In this document: positions 1 through 6,747 of the stretch, piece by piece
Position numbering within the stretch: position 1 is the first letter of the stretch
Layout of the letters: each line of letters opens with the position of its first letter
From: Candidatus Micrarchaeum sp.
Lineage (GTDB): Archaea; Micrarchaeota; Micrarchaeia; CAILAH01
Reading direction: 5' to 3'
Assembly: GCA_020723045.1 (NCBI GenBank)
Contig: DYJQ01000009.1
Location: 4,097 to 21,773 of the forward strand
DNA: 17,677 bases
Notes under the pieces: generated by a model
What the model was told of the DNA's origin: nothing
Database searches by the model: none
Seen by the model: the letters and a program-made list of their open reading frames with translations, nothing else
Translations under genes and position numbers: made by a program

Positions 1-162
1 GTTATCTGGGAGGATTGTCACGGGCTTCACGCCAAGCGCAGTCAGGGCAGCCTCGCCGTAGTGGGCTGGTGGGAGCATGCGTATGAACTCACATGCGCGC
101 TGTGCATATGAAGGGTCGTTAAGGACTTTTCTTGCGATGCTCATCCGCTTGTTGCCATCCAT
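1..162 (-). CDS. Hypothetical protein, partial (5' end only)
   Basis: The frame is open for 54 codons from an ATG at 162 to the window edge, so only the N-terminus is visible. It begins MDGNKRMSIARKVLND and continues as a mixed helical-looking stretch with a PPAHYGEAAL segment. I do not recognise a family. An A+T-rich element (about 183-191 on the minus strand, TATTTATT) lies about 25 bases before the ATG, so the transcript could be leaderless; no Shine-Dalgarno sequence is seen. A second ATG at 144 is a possible alternative start, with GGATGG upstream. The gene is divergent from the small GTPase gene, sharing an 80-base gap. Confidence 0.55.
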   Translation of the reverse strand, partial: MDGNKRMSIARKVLNDPSYAQRACEFIRMLPPAHYGEAALTALGVKPVTILPDN

Positions 163-242
163 GTATTTTTCTTAAATGCTGTAAATAAATACTTTTTCCA
201 TCTGTTTTATAAATTTTGACGCGAAACTAAGATAAAGGAAGT
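163..242. promoter_or_regulatory. Divergent promoter region between the edge gene and the OapABC cluster
   Basis: This 80-base A+T-rich gap separates two divergent genes. On the plus strand TTTTATAAATT (about 204-215) is a good archaeal TATA candidate, predicting a start near 235, just at the AAAGGAA Shine-Dalgarno of the GTPase gene. On the minus strand TATTTATT lies about 25 bases before the ATG at 162. Boxes are assigned by eye only. No clear ORB-type origin repeat is seen. Confidence 0.45.
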
Positions 243-875
243 GTGATTTTGGCTATGTTCTCATGGCTTTTCAGTATCATAGACAGCATATTCGGCAAGA
301 AAAAGTGCGTGAGCCTTGGGCTGTACGGCGCGCCTAACGCCGGTAAGACCACGCTTGCAAACAAGATCTCAATGGACTGGCTTGGCGAGCCCCTGGGGAC
401 AGTTTCTGAAATCCCGCATGAGACAAGGGCGGTGCAGAAGAAGGAGAAGGTGATGATGAACATCGGCGGCAGAAAGCTGTCCATGAATCTCCTCGACATG
501 CCGGGCATTGCAACAAAAGTAGATTATAGGGAATTCATAAAGTATGGCATTGCACAAGATGAGGCGCGTGTGAGAGCCAAGGAGGCGACTAAGGGGATAA
601 TAGAAGCGATAAAATGGCTCGAGAATGTGGATGCCGCACTTGTGGTAATGGACTCGACAGAGGATCCCTATACACAGGTGAACATCACCATACTCGGGAA
701 TCTTGAGGCGAGGAGCATACCCGTTATACTCGTAGCGAATAAGACCGACCTGCCGGGTGCAAACGTCAAGAGGATAAAGGAGGCGTTTCCGCAGTATGAG
801 GTTGTGCACATATCTGCAAAGAACGGCAATAACATAGACAACCTCTACAAGACGATATTCGATAGGGTAAAATGA
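243..875 (+). CDS. oapA: Era-like small GTPase, OapA/ArvA family
   Basis: A 210-residue TRAFAC-class GTPase with every G motif visible: P-loop GAPNAGKT (29-36), a candidate switch-I Thr61, DMPG (85-88), NKTD (166-169) and SAK (191-193). Family and neighbours match the archaeal set of small GTPase, DUF2073 protein and zinc-ribbon protein, named origin-associated OapABC and, in haloarchaea, ArvABC, where the GTPase drives extracellular vesicle formation (from memory). Residues 2-17 before the P-loop form a strongly hydrophobic, apparently amphipathic helix, as in Arf/Sar1 GTPases; membrane attachment is my inference. The start is uncertain: GTG 243 lies only two bases after AAAGGAA, so TTG 249 (better spacing) or ATG 255 is possible. 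It is the first gene of the cluster, 80 bases before oapB. Confidence 0.85.
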   Translation: MILAMFSWLFSIIDSIFGKKKCVSLGLYGAPNAGKTTLANKISMDWLGEPLGTVSEIPHETRAVQKKEKVMMNIGGRKLSMNLLDMPGIATKVDYREFIKYGIAQDEARVRAKEATKGIIEAIKWLENVDAALVVMDSTEDPYTQVNITILGNLEARSIPVILVANKTDLPGANVKRIKEAFPQYEVVHISAKNGNNIDNLYKTIFDRVK

Positions 876-955
876 AAAAAAGCACAGGTATGCAATAGCC
901 AAAAAATGGTAAAATGAATGCAGGCACATGCAAAAAATATCCTGAAGGTGGATGA

Positions 956-1318
956 ATGTCTGATATTCGCATAGAGTTTGTTTCTGCAACGGTGCTCAAC
1001 AGCATGGATAGCAGTGCGCGTATCGCCTACCTTCTTAAAGCCATACGTAGCGGGAGCCTCATAGTGCTTGAGGAACGGCTTGGTGCTGACGATGAGAAAC
1101 TGCTGATTGAGGAGACGATGAACATTATTGATGACAGGTTTACTGGGATTGAGATATCGAGCCTTGGCAGCGGGAGTGCTGATTGGAAGGATGCCATCAT
1201 AAAGATGCTGGGAGGCAAGACAAGCGGGCTCACAGTGATAGGCCCGGCCAAGATGATAAAGGCCATAAAGAAGGACACGAATAAGATTAACCTTCTCGCG
1301 GGGTTCAAGGGTGATTGA
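956..1318 (+). CDS. oapB: OapB/ArvB family protein (DUF2073)
   Basis: A 120-residue soluble alpha/beta protein. The pattern IRIEFVS at the N-terminus, then LIVLEE (36-41), FTGIEI (62-67) and TVIGPA near the C-terminus matches my recollection of the archaeal DUF2073 family, found almost always between the Era-like GTPase and the zinc-ribbon protein. Its biochemical role is not established; names come from genes beside a haloarchaeal replication origin and from the vesicle-forming ArvABC set. The ATG at 956 follows AAGGTGG (945-951), a good Shine-Dalgarno. Its stop lies two bases before the preferred start of the next gene, so the two are probably translationally coupled. No signal peptide or membrane segment is visible. 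Confidence 0.82.
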   Translation: MSDIRIEFVSATVLNSMDSSARIAYLLKAIRSGSLIVLEERLGADDEKLLIEETMNIIDDRFTGIEISSLGSGSADWKDAIIKMLGGKTSGLTVIGPAKMIKAIKKDTNKINLLAGFKGD

Positions 1319-1319
1319 T

Positions 1320-1637
1320 GTGGATGATGGAAAGATTGCACACATTACGCCTGCAAGCAACATGCACACATGCATGAAGTGCGGGCAGGTCTACACGAGC
1401 GAGGAGATGGTCACCCTACGGTCCTGCGTAATCTGCGGGGGCACCACATTCCTTTTCAAGGCAAAGTCTGTAAGGAGGGGGGATGTTGCTGTTAATGAGA
1501 AGACAGTTGCTTCAGATGTAAAAGTGCTGGACAACGGGATTTTCGAGCTCAACATTGCATCAATGGCCCAGCACGAGCCCGTCGTGATCGAGGGTGATGA
1601 AGGGGTCTTTTTCATTAAGTTTCCTAAGAAAAAATAG
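1320..1637 (+). CDS. oapC: Zinc-ribbon protein, OapC/ArvC family
   Basis: About 105 residues. Two CxxC knuckles (CMKC and CVIC, Cys 18, 21, 36 and 39) make a four-cysteine zinc ribbon. The C-terminal half is beta-rich and ends in a basic FPKKK tail. This matches the archaeal zinc-ribbon family that follows the Era-like GTPase and DUF2073 genes. Function is unknown beyond that association with replication-origin loci and vesicle formation in haloarchaea. I prefer GTG 1320 because GGTGAT (1310-1315), complementary to the 16S tail, lies four bases before it; GTG 1311 would overlap the oapB stop by eight bases and has no spaced Shine-Dalgarno. It converges on the EF-2 gene, with 34 bases between. 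Confidence 0.82.
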   Translation: MDDGKIAHITPASNMHTCMKCGQVYTSEEMVTLRSCVICGGTTFLFKAKSVRRGDVAVNEKTVASDVKVLDNGIFELNIASMAQHEPVVIEGDEGVFFIKFPKKK

Positions 1638-1644
1638 TATTGAT

Positions 1645-1668
1645 CTGTTTTGCGCCTGAGGCAAACGT
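1645..1668. terminator. Possible hairpin between convergent oapC and EF-2 genes
   Basis: The gap between the two convergent stops holds TTTGC and GCAAA arms around GCCTGAG, a five-base-pair stem; an alternative fold pairs GCC with GGC. It could act on either transcript, but archaeal termination relies mainly on T-runs, and only a short TTTT is present. Weak call. Confidence 0.25.
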
Positions 1669-1671
1669 GCA

Positions 1672-3861
1672 CTAATCCATGAAGAAAGAAGCATCAGGCA
1701 CTTGCTCGGGCTCGCCTTTCCTCTTTCTTATCTCACGTACAATCTTATCCTGCAATTCCCTAGGCAGTTTCTCATAACCGAAGTACTCATAGTACCACAC
1801 GGCACGGCCCTGCGTTGCACCCCGCAGCACATTCGCGAAGCCAAACATTTCCGCAACAGGGACCTTTGCGTTTATGCTCACCAGCTCATCCTCCTGCGTG
1901 ATATCGAGCACCTGGCCGCGCTTTCCCTGTATGTTATTGATAACACCGCTCATATACTCCTGCGGTATTTGTACGAACAACTTCTGTTTCGGCTCGAGTA
2001 GTGTCACTCCAGCGGTCATCATACCCGCATATATTGCCCTCTTGATTGCCGGGATTATCTGGGCAGGGCCACGATGGACAGGGTCCTCATGGATGAGTGC
2101 ATCCACAACAGAGACCTTCATGCCCGTAACCTTCTCCTTTGCGAGTGGACCATGGCTTACAGCCTCCTCAAACCCTTGCAACAGCAGTTCCATCACTTCA
2201 TTCATATACTGCACTCCTTTTGTCATATCAATGAATATGTTGCCGTTCGCAATCTGCTTTGCATTCTTCGCCTCTTCCCTTGGGAGCCCGTACTGTATCA
2301 AAAGATCCTGAACCGTCTTGCCGCGCACCTTGCCCTCAGGAATATCCGCATTGTCAATCGCTTTCAACACGCTCTCTTCGAGCGGCTCCACAACAACCTG
2401 GAACTTGGAGTGTTTGTTGGGCGACTTACCCTCTACTGGCCCAGCCTTCTTGTTTATGAACTCCTTATATACCACTATTGGCGGCGACGTCACTATCTGT
2501 ATGCCTTTCTCATTCACGATCTTTGTCTCGATGATTTCCAAGTGCAGGTCCCCCATACCATAGATGAGATGCTCTCCAGTATCCATGTTCAGCTCTACTT
2601 TAAAGGTTGGGTCCTCCTTCGCAATCCCCCTAAGAACATCGATGAGCTTGACAAGGTCCTGTGGATTCTTTGCCTCAATCGATTTTGTAACGACTGGCTG
2701 TGAGTAGTGCTTGATCTGGTCGAACGGCTCAATCTCTGTCTCGCTTATAGTCTCGCCTACGTAAAGGTCCCTGAGGCCCACTAGGGCCACGATATTACCC
2801 GCAGGCACATCCTCTATATTCACGCGGTCAGGCCCCATATATATGCTTATCTGCTGTATGCGGTTCCGCTCTCCCTTGGACATCTGCACGAGTTCCATAC
2901 CCCTCTTTGCAGTACCCGAGAACATCCTGCATATCGCAACCTCGCCAGCGTGCGGGTCGATGGCAACGCCAAAAACGACTGCAATCAGCTTCGCGTTCCT
3001 GTCGCACGCCGACATGTTCTTGTATGCTTCAGATTCATGTTCACCGTGCCATATGGATGCAATCCTATACTTCTGCGCATCCAGTGGCGTAGGCAGGTGT
3101 TTGATAACCATCTCGAGGATTACTTCATCGAGTGCTGCCTTCTCTGAAAGCTCTTTGTGCTTTGCCTCTTTGCAGTACGTATAGATATCATTGAAGTTTA
3201 TCTTGAGCCTCTGCATTGAAGATGCGCTTATTGCCCACTTGTTGAATGCCGAGCCGAATGCCACATTGCCCTTCTCCACCTTTATCTGCCACTGCTCCTT
3301 GAAATCTTGTGGGCCGAACTGCGAGATCAGCTTGTTTACTTTTGTTATTATCTTAACTAACCGCTCCTGCATCTGCTTTGGGTCGAGCTGGAGCTCGTTT
3401 ATGAGCCTGTCAATCTTGTTTATGAATAAGACGGGTTTTGAGCGCTCTTTCATTGCCTGCCTCAACACAGTCTCGGTTTGGGGCATCACCCCTTCCACAG
3501 CATCAACAACAAGCACGACGCCATCAACCGCACGCATCGCACGCGTGACGTGGCCTCCAAAATCAACGTGCCCCGGCGTATCGATGAGGTTTACCAGATA
3601 ATCCTTTCCCTCGTATGTAAAGCCAAGCGAGATATACGCCGCCTTTATCGTAATGCCCCTCTTCTGCTCAATCTCATCAAAATCCATCACGCGCTGCTCC
3701 CCTGCCAGCTCCTTGCTCATCAGCCCAGCACGCGCCACAAGGCTGTCTGAAAGCGTTGTCTTGCCGTGGTCAACGTGCGCCACAATTGCTATATTCCTAA
3801 TCTGCTCCACATTGGACATCAGTTTTTGAACCTCAGATGCCATATACTCTTTCTTTGCCAT
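1672..3861 (-). CDS. fusA: Translation elongation factor EF-2 (aEF-2)
   Basis: The GTPase that moves tRNA and mRNA through the ribosome after peptide transfer. The 729-residue length is usual for archaeal EF-2. Visible motifs: G1 AHVDHGKTT, switch region RGITI, DTPGHVDF and NKID in the G domain; the domain IV tip HEDPVHRGPAQ carries the His (about residue 596, codon 2074-2076) that is the diphthamide site in archaeal and eukaryotic EF-2. Whether the cell makes diphthamide cannot be seen here. The start is ATG 3861 (MAKKEYMA), because GGTG lies about six bases upstream; a GTG nine bases earlier coincides with that Shine-Dalgarno. It is the last gene of the polymerase/ribosome operon, 45 bases after rps7. 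EF-1A and S10 do not follow; the plus-strand oapC converges instead. Confidence 0.97.
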   Translation of the reverse strand: MAKKEYMASEVQKLMSNVEQIRNIAIVAHVDHGKTTLSDSLVARAGLMSKELAGEQRVMDFDEIEQKRGITIKAAYISLGFTYEGKDYLVNLIDTPGHVDFGGHVTRAMRAVDGVVLVVDAVEGVMPQTETVLRQAMKERSKPVLFINKIDRLINELQLDPKQMQERLVKIITKVNKLISQFGPQDFKEQWQIKVEKGNVAFGSAFNKWAISASSMQRLKINFNDIYTYCKEAKHKELSEKAALDEVILEMVIKHLPTPLDAQKYRIASIWHGEHESEAYKNMSACDRNAKLIAVVFGVAIDPHAGEVAICRMFSGTAKRGMELVQMSKGERNRIQQISIYMGPDRVNIEDVPAGNIVALVGLRDLYVGETISETEIEPFDQIKHYSQPVVTKSIEAKNPQDLVKLIDVLRGIAKEDPTFKVELNMDTGEHLIYGMGDLHLEIIETKIVNEKGIQIVTSPPIVVYKEFINKKAGPVEGKSPNKHSKFQVVVEPLEESVLKAIDNADIPEGKVRGKTVQDLLIQYGLPREEAKNAKQIANGNIFIDMTKGVQYMNEVMELLLQGFEEAVSHGPLAKEKVTGMKVSVVDALIHEDPVHRGPAQIIPAIKRAIYAGMMTAGVTLLEPKQKLFVQIPQEYMSGVINNIQGKRGQVLDITQEDELVSINAKVPVAEMFGFANVLRGATQGRAVWYYEYFGYEKLPRELQDKIVREIRKRKGEPEQVPDASFFMD

Positions 3862-3906
3862 AAGTAACACCGATATTAATATTAGAATAAAAGAGAGGCT
3901 ATTTAG

Positions 3907-4518
3907 TTACCTTGCACCACGCGCAATCCTCTCTATCTCATCCCTTTTCTTTATCGCATAGCTGTTTATATCCCCTTTTGCCGCGAGTATAATCTCATCC
4001 GCAAGCGCCTCAGCCATTGTTTTCTTTTTAGCAAAGGATTGCATTATGGTCGCGAGGACGATATTGCGGATAGCCATATCCAGCCTGCGCATCGCCGAAA
4101 CATCCACCGCCACTTGATAGAATACGCCGCCGAATTGTACGCGTGTAACCTCCTCACGCGGCGCTGAATTCTCGATTGCAGCAATCAGAAGCTGGAGTGG
4201 GTTTGTCTTCTCCCTAACTGCAATTACATCAAATGCATCCCTCACCACTGCGATGGCCTTGCTCTTCCTGCCCTGCAACCTGCCGTGCGTTCTTATTACT
4301 TTTCCTGATAACTTCTCTCCAGTACCGCCCCTCATCAGCTTGTTTATCAATCTCTCAACAACGTTGAGTTCTACCTTGCCGAACTGCCTGCTCGCGTGCC
4401 TCCCGAACGAGTGGGGAAACACCACGGGCTTCAGCGAGATATACCTAGCCAGGCTACGGTCGTTTACCACCACACCGTCCCAGTCATACTTATTGAACAG
4501 TTTTACATGCGCATCCAT
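3907..4518 (-). CDS. rps7: Small ribosomal subunit protein uS7
   Basis: A 203-residue uS7, the archaeal/eukaryotic long form (bacterial S7 is about 155). It binds the 3' major domain of 16S rRNA and nucleates assembly of the small-subunit head. The family core is clear: RSLARYISLKPVVFPHSFGRH in the archaeal N-terminal extension, NVVERLINKLMRGG, NPLQLLIAAIENSAPREE, and the MRRLDMAIRNI helix followed by a basic C-terminus ending in RGAR. ATG 4518 has GAGGT about eight bases upstream, inside the S12 end. It lies five bases after the rps12 stop, in the standard archaeal S12-S7-EF-2 order. Nothing in it looks broken. Confidence 0.96.
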   Translation of the reverse strand: MDAHVKLFNKYDWDGVVVNDRSLARYISLKPVVFPHSFGRHASRQFGKVELNVVERLINKLMRGGTGEKLSGKVIRTHGRLQGRKSKAIAVVRDAFDVIAVREKTNPLQLLIAAIENSAPREEVTRVQFGGVFYQVAVDVSAMRRLDMAIRNIVLATIMQSFAKKKTMAEALADEIILAAKGDINSYAIKKRDEIERIARGAR

Positions 4519-4523
4519 AACCG

Positions 4524-4946
4524 TTACCTCTTTGCCTTCTGCTTTTTGCCCTTTCTCAACTCCGATAATGGTATTCCATTAACAGCAATAACCTTGAACC
4601 TCACACCAGATATTGAGCCCATCTGGCCTTTTTGAGAGCCGCCCAGACCGACGACTGTAACCTCATCATGCTCATCGATAAAGTTAATCGCCTTATCGCG
4701 CGGGACATGTGCCGTCACAACACGGCCATTCTTCCTCAACTGCACACGCACACATTTGATGAGCCCCGAATGCGGCTGCTTCTGCTCAATCACACGCTTT
4801 TCAAGCACTATGCCATTGCCCATCGGCGCCTCCTCGAGTGCATCATATCTCCACTTATACTTCGCCACGTTAAGCGATTTCTTCTTAAACTTTCTCCTTT
4901 GTCTCTGTCTTTTAATAACCCTTGCAGCCTTCTCTCCCCTTGCCAA
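4524..4946 (-). CDS. rps12: Small ribosomal subunit protein uS12 with altered decoding loops
   Basis: uS12 sits at the decoding centre and monitors codon-anticodon pairing. Archaeal uS12 is recognisable from GIVLEK, KCVRVQL, NFIDEHDEV, GVRFKV and the basic tail GKKQKAKR. Two near-universal loops are changed: KQPNSAIRK reads KQPHSGLIK (Pro58 and Ser60 kept) and GDIPGVR reads GSISGVR (111-116). I recall Ser in place of that second Pro in haloarchaeal S12, so the first loop is the stranger one. I prefer TTG 4946 (MARGEKAARV): GGTGAT at 4950-4955 lies three bases upstream, as in ahpC. GTG 4961, overlapping the nusA stop by one base, would add five residues but lacks a Shine-Dalgarno. Length about 140 residues, within the archaeal range. 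Confidence 0.93.
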   Translation of the reverse strand: MARGEKAARVIKRQRQRRKFKKKSLNVAKYKWRYDALEEAPMGNGIVLEKRVIEQKQPHSGLIKCVRVQLRKNGRVVTAHVPRDKAINFIDEHDEVTVVGLGGSQKGQMGSISGVRFKVIAVNGIPLSELRKGKKQKAKR

Positions 4947-4960
4947 CAAATCACCATCCA

Positions 4961-5374
4961 CTATCTAAATTGTATCCTCAACTCCTTCCTGAAGAGCCTC
5001 TCAAAAAGCTCTTTTGCGAATGCGACAGAAATGCCGCGCTTCATCGAATATCTATCCGACGCGTTTAATTTAACATAGATAACCTTTTTATTGTTTTTCT
5101 CAGACTCCTGCATTATCGGCGATGTAATACCTAGAGACTTCCTGAGAAACCCCTCCTCATCCCCTTCACTCTCGAATATGTATATGTTGCGGTTCACACG
5201 GCTGCGAAATTTCTGTATGTTCGAGCCGTTCTTGCCTACCGCCCTGCCCTTCTGGCCCGCGGGGATGAGGAATGCAATACCCTCATTCGCTATTATGCAG
5301 TCGCTGGCCTCCACACCGGTTGCGTCGTAAAACATGCGCATATATGTTATTTCATCATTTGATATCTTTTGCAA
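4961..5374 (-). CDS. nusA: Archaeal NusA-like KH-domain protein
   Basis: Archaeal NusA is a short protein of two KH RNA-binding domains, lacking the N-terminal and S1 domains of bacterial NusA, and is encoded next to RNA polymerase genes. Here 137 residues: the start aligns well with the family (ISNDEITYMRMF, then ATGVEASDCII), and KH1 keeps its GxxG loop as GKNG (47-50) within AVGKNGSNI. The second KH lacks one: where relatives have a GKGG-type loop this protein reads DRYSMKRGISVAF (107-119). One RNA-binding surface is therefore probably lost. The start is TTG 5374; GGTTGAT lies upstream and no ATG fits before residue 12. It is 16 bases after rpl30e and its stop touches the alternative rps12 start. 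Confidence 0.9.
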   Translation of the reverse strand: MQKISNDEITYMRMFYDATGVEASDCIIANEGIAFLIPAGQKGRAVGKNGSNIQKFRSRVNRNIYIFESEGDEEGFLRKSLGITSPIMQESEKNNKKVIYVKLNASDRYSMKRGISVAFAKELFERLFRKELRIQFR

Positions 5375-5390
5375 CCAATCAACCCGCTTT

Positions 5391-5693
5391 TTATTTGCCC
5401 TTTGCGAGGGACATAATATCTGAATCCCCCTCCTTTATGACTGCCAGCACGGATATGGGGTATGGCTTGCCGCACAGCGAGCCCAGCTCCATTGACGTGC
5501 CTTCGAACTCATAGAGCGGTATGCCCGCCATCTGCGCCCTCTTCTTAGCACCAATTTTAAGGTCATTTGGCGCGTTGCCAGCAAGCACTATAAGCTTGCT
5601 CTTACCCGCGTTGAGCGACCTGAGCGCCTCATTCCTGCCAAGCAGCACCTCACCGGTGTCCACAGCCATCCTGATTGATTTTTGAAGATCCAT
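5391..5693 (-). CDS. rpl30e: Large ribosomal subunit protein eL30 (L30e, L7Ae-like fold)
   Basis: A 100-residue L30e-family protein of the L7Ae/L30e kink-turn RNA-binding superfamily, normally encoded just after rpoA'' in archaea. Diagnostic stretches are DTGEVLLGRNEALRSL, KLIVLAGNAPNDLK, the KKRAQMAGIPLYEFEGTS middle part and the hydrophobic CGKPYPISVLAV near the end. ATG 5693 is chosen because GAGGGTG sits seven bases upstream; a TTG at 5708 would swallow that Shine-Dalgarno. The gene lies 37 bases after rpo1C and 16 bases before nusA, the order seen in euryarchaeal operons. It probably acts in the large ribosomal subunit. Confidence 0.95.
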   Translation of the reverse strand: MDLQKSIRMAVDTGEVLLGRNEALRSLNAGKSKLIVLAGNAPNDLKIGAKKRAQMAGIPLYEFEGTSMELGSLCGKPYPISVLAVIKEGDSDIMSLAKGK

Positions 5694-5730
5694 ACATAAC
5701 ACCCTCAATATGCATATAATATATTTGCGT

Positions 5731-6744
5731 TCACTCCATCTCCTTCATCACAAGCCTAACCTTCCCAGTCCCCAGTTTTATCGTCTGCCCGATTATGATG
5801 TTCTCGGTAACACCGCTAAGCGGGTCCTCCTCGCCCTTTATAGAGGCATTAACAAGATGCTTCACAGTTTCCTCAAACGCCGCACGTGCGAGCACACTGG
5901 ACTTGCGGCCCGAGAGGCCGTGCCTACCTACAGGCTCGATTGCGCCACGCATGCACATTGCATCTGCTATCAGCATGATATGCCTTGCATCTACCGGCAG
6001 GCCCTGGAGGTCCATCACCTGCCGTATCTCCTTGAGCAGTGCATTCCTCGCAGCCTCTATGCCGAAATGCTTCTCAATCTCACGCACGTTATTCGTGTAG
6101 ATGCGCGAATAGTCAACTCCCTCAATCTTCTTTATCTCGTTTATGTTTGAGCCGCCACACCTGATGAAATATATCCCATTCCTCTCATCATTTATTACCG
6201 TAGCCTTTGAGAGGCCCCTTATGCCCTTAAGCGGGATCGCCTTAATCTTCATCGAGAGCCTGCGCAGTTTTTGGTAGGCAGTATCAATACGGACCATGAT
6301 ATGGTTTGATTTGTATTTCACCTTGCCAGCATTGCCCATACTCTGGCGTATCTTCTTTGCAATGTCGCGTATGGTGATGCCATTCGCCTGTGCAAACTCG
6401 GAATCCACGGTTATGCGAAGCTCCTTTTTTGAAAAGTTCTCTACGATACTGCATACATCCTCAATTGAGATGTACTCTAAGGCCTTGGCCAGCTCTTCCA
6501 CCGCTTTATAGTTCTTCTCCATATCGTTTTCTAAGTAGATGTCGGTGAGCGTCTTTGACGGCTCGCGCCTTGCATCTACAAGCTCTATCAGCCTTGGGAG
6601 ACCGAGTGGCACCTGCTCCGCAACACCCGCATAGTGGAACGTACGCATAGTCATCTGCGTGCCGGGCTCGCCTAGCGACTGTGCCGCTACAATGCCCACC
6701 GCTTCGCCGCTATCTATTGAGTTATTATTCTTTATCCTTGGCAT
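5731..6744 (-). CDS. rpo1C: DNA-directed RNA polymerase subunit Rpo1C (A'')
   Basis: The C-terminal third of the largest polymerase subunit, contributing the trigger loop and part of the jaw and clamp. The signature GEAVGIVAAQSLGEPGTQ plus MTMRTFHYAGV is at residues 13-41, and the end keeps MCMRGAIEPVGRHGLSG and the AFEETVKHLVNA region. At 337 residues it is shorter than usual A'' (about 380-395), because the roughly 50-residue helical segment normally before GEAVG is missing. ATG 6744 has GAGGGTG six bases upstream, inside the end of A'. The A' stop (6748-6750) is in the same frame, separated by one ACA codon, so read-through would give a fused subunit of eukaryotic/bacterial type. Confidence 0.95.
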   Translation of the reverse strand: MPRIKNNNSIDSGEAVGIVAAQSLGEPGTQMTMRTFHYAGVAEQVPLGLPRLIELVDARREPSKTLTDIYLENDMEKNYKAVEELAKALEYISIEDVCSIVENFSKKELRITVDSEFAQANGITIRDIAKKIRQSMGNAGKVKYKSNHIMVRIDTAYQKLRRLSMKIKAIPLKGIRGLSKATVINDERNGIYFIRCGGSNINEIKKIEGVDYSRIYTNNVREIEKHFGIEAARNALLKEIRQVMDLQGLPVDARHIMLIADAMCMRGAIEPVGRHGLSGRKSSVLARAAFEETVKHLVNASIKGEEDPLSGVTENIIIGQTIKLGTGKVRLVMKEME

Positions 6745-6747
6745 TGT

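Noticed and set aside
163..242. Possible replication origin beside the OapABC cluster
   Set aside because: The A+T-rich gap has only TTTTTCCATCTG, a poor match to mini-ORB elements, no repeats, and no orc1/cdc6 gene in view.
369..989. A 206-codon minus-strand open frame opposite the GTPase gene
   Set aside because: It lies antisense to a clear GTPase with all G motifs; its translation is rich in Cys, Tyr and His with no family resemblance, typical of a shadow frame.
2074..2076. Possible loss of the EF-2 diphthamide histidine
   Set aside because: The codon on the minus strand is CAT, so the His in HEDPVHRG is present.
4961..5374. Possibility that nusA is broken by a frameshift in its second half
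   Set aside because: The frame stays open to the rps12 start with normal spacing and KH-like helices; loss of one loop looks like divergence, not a broken gene.
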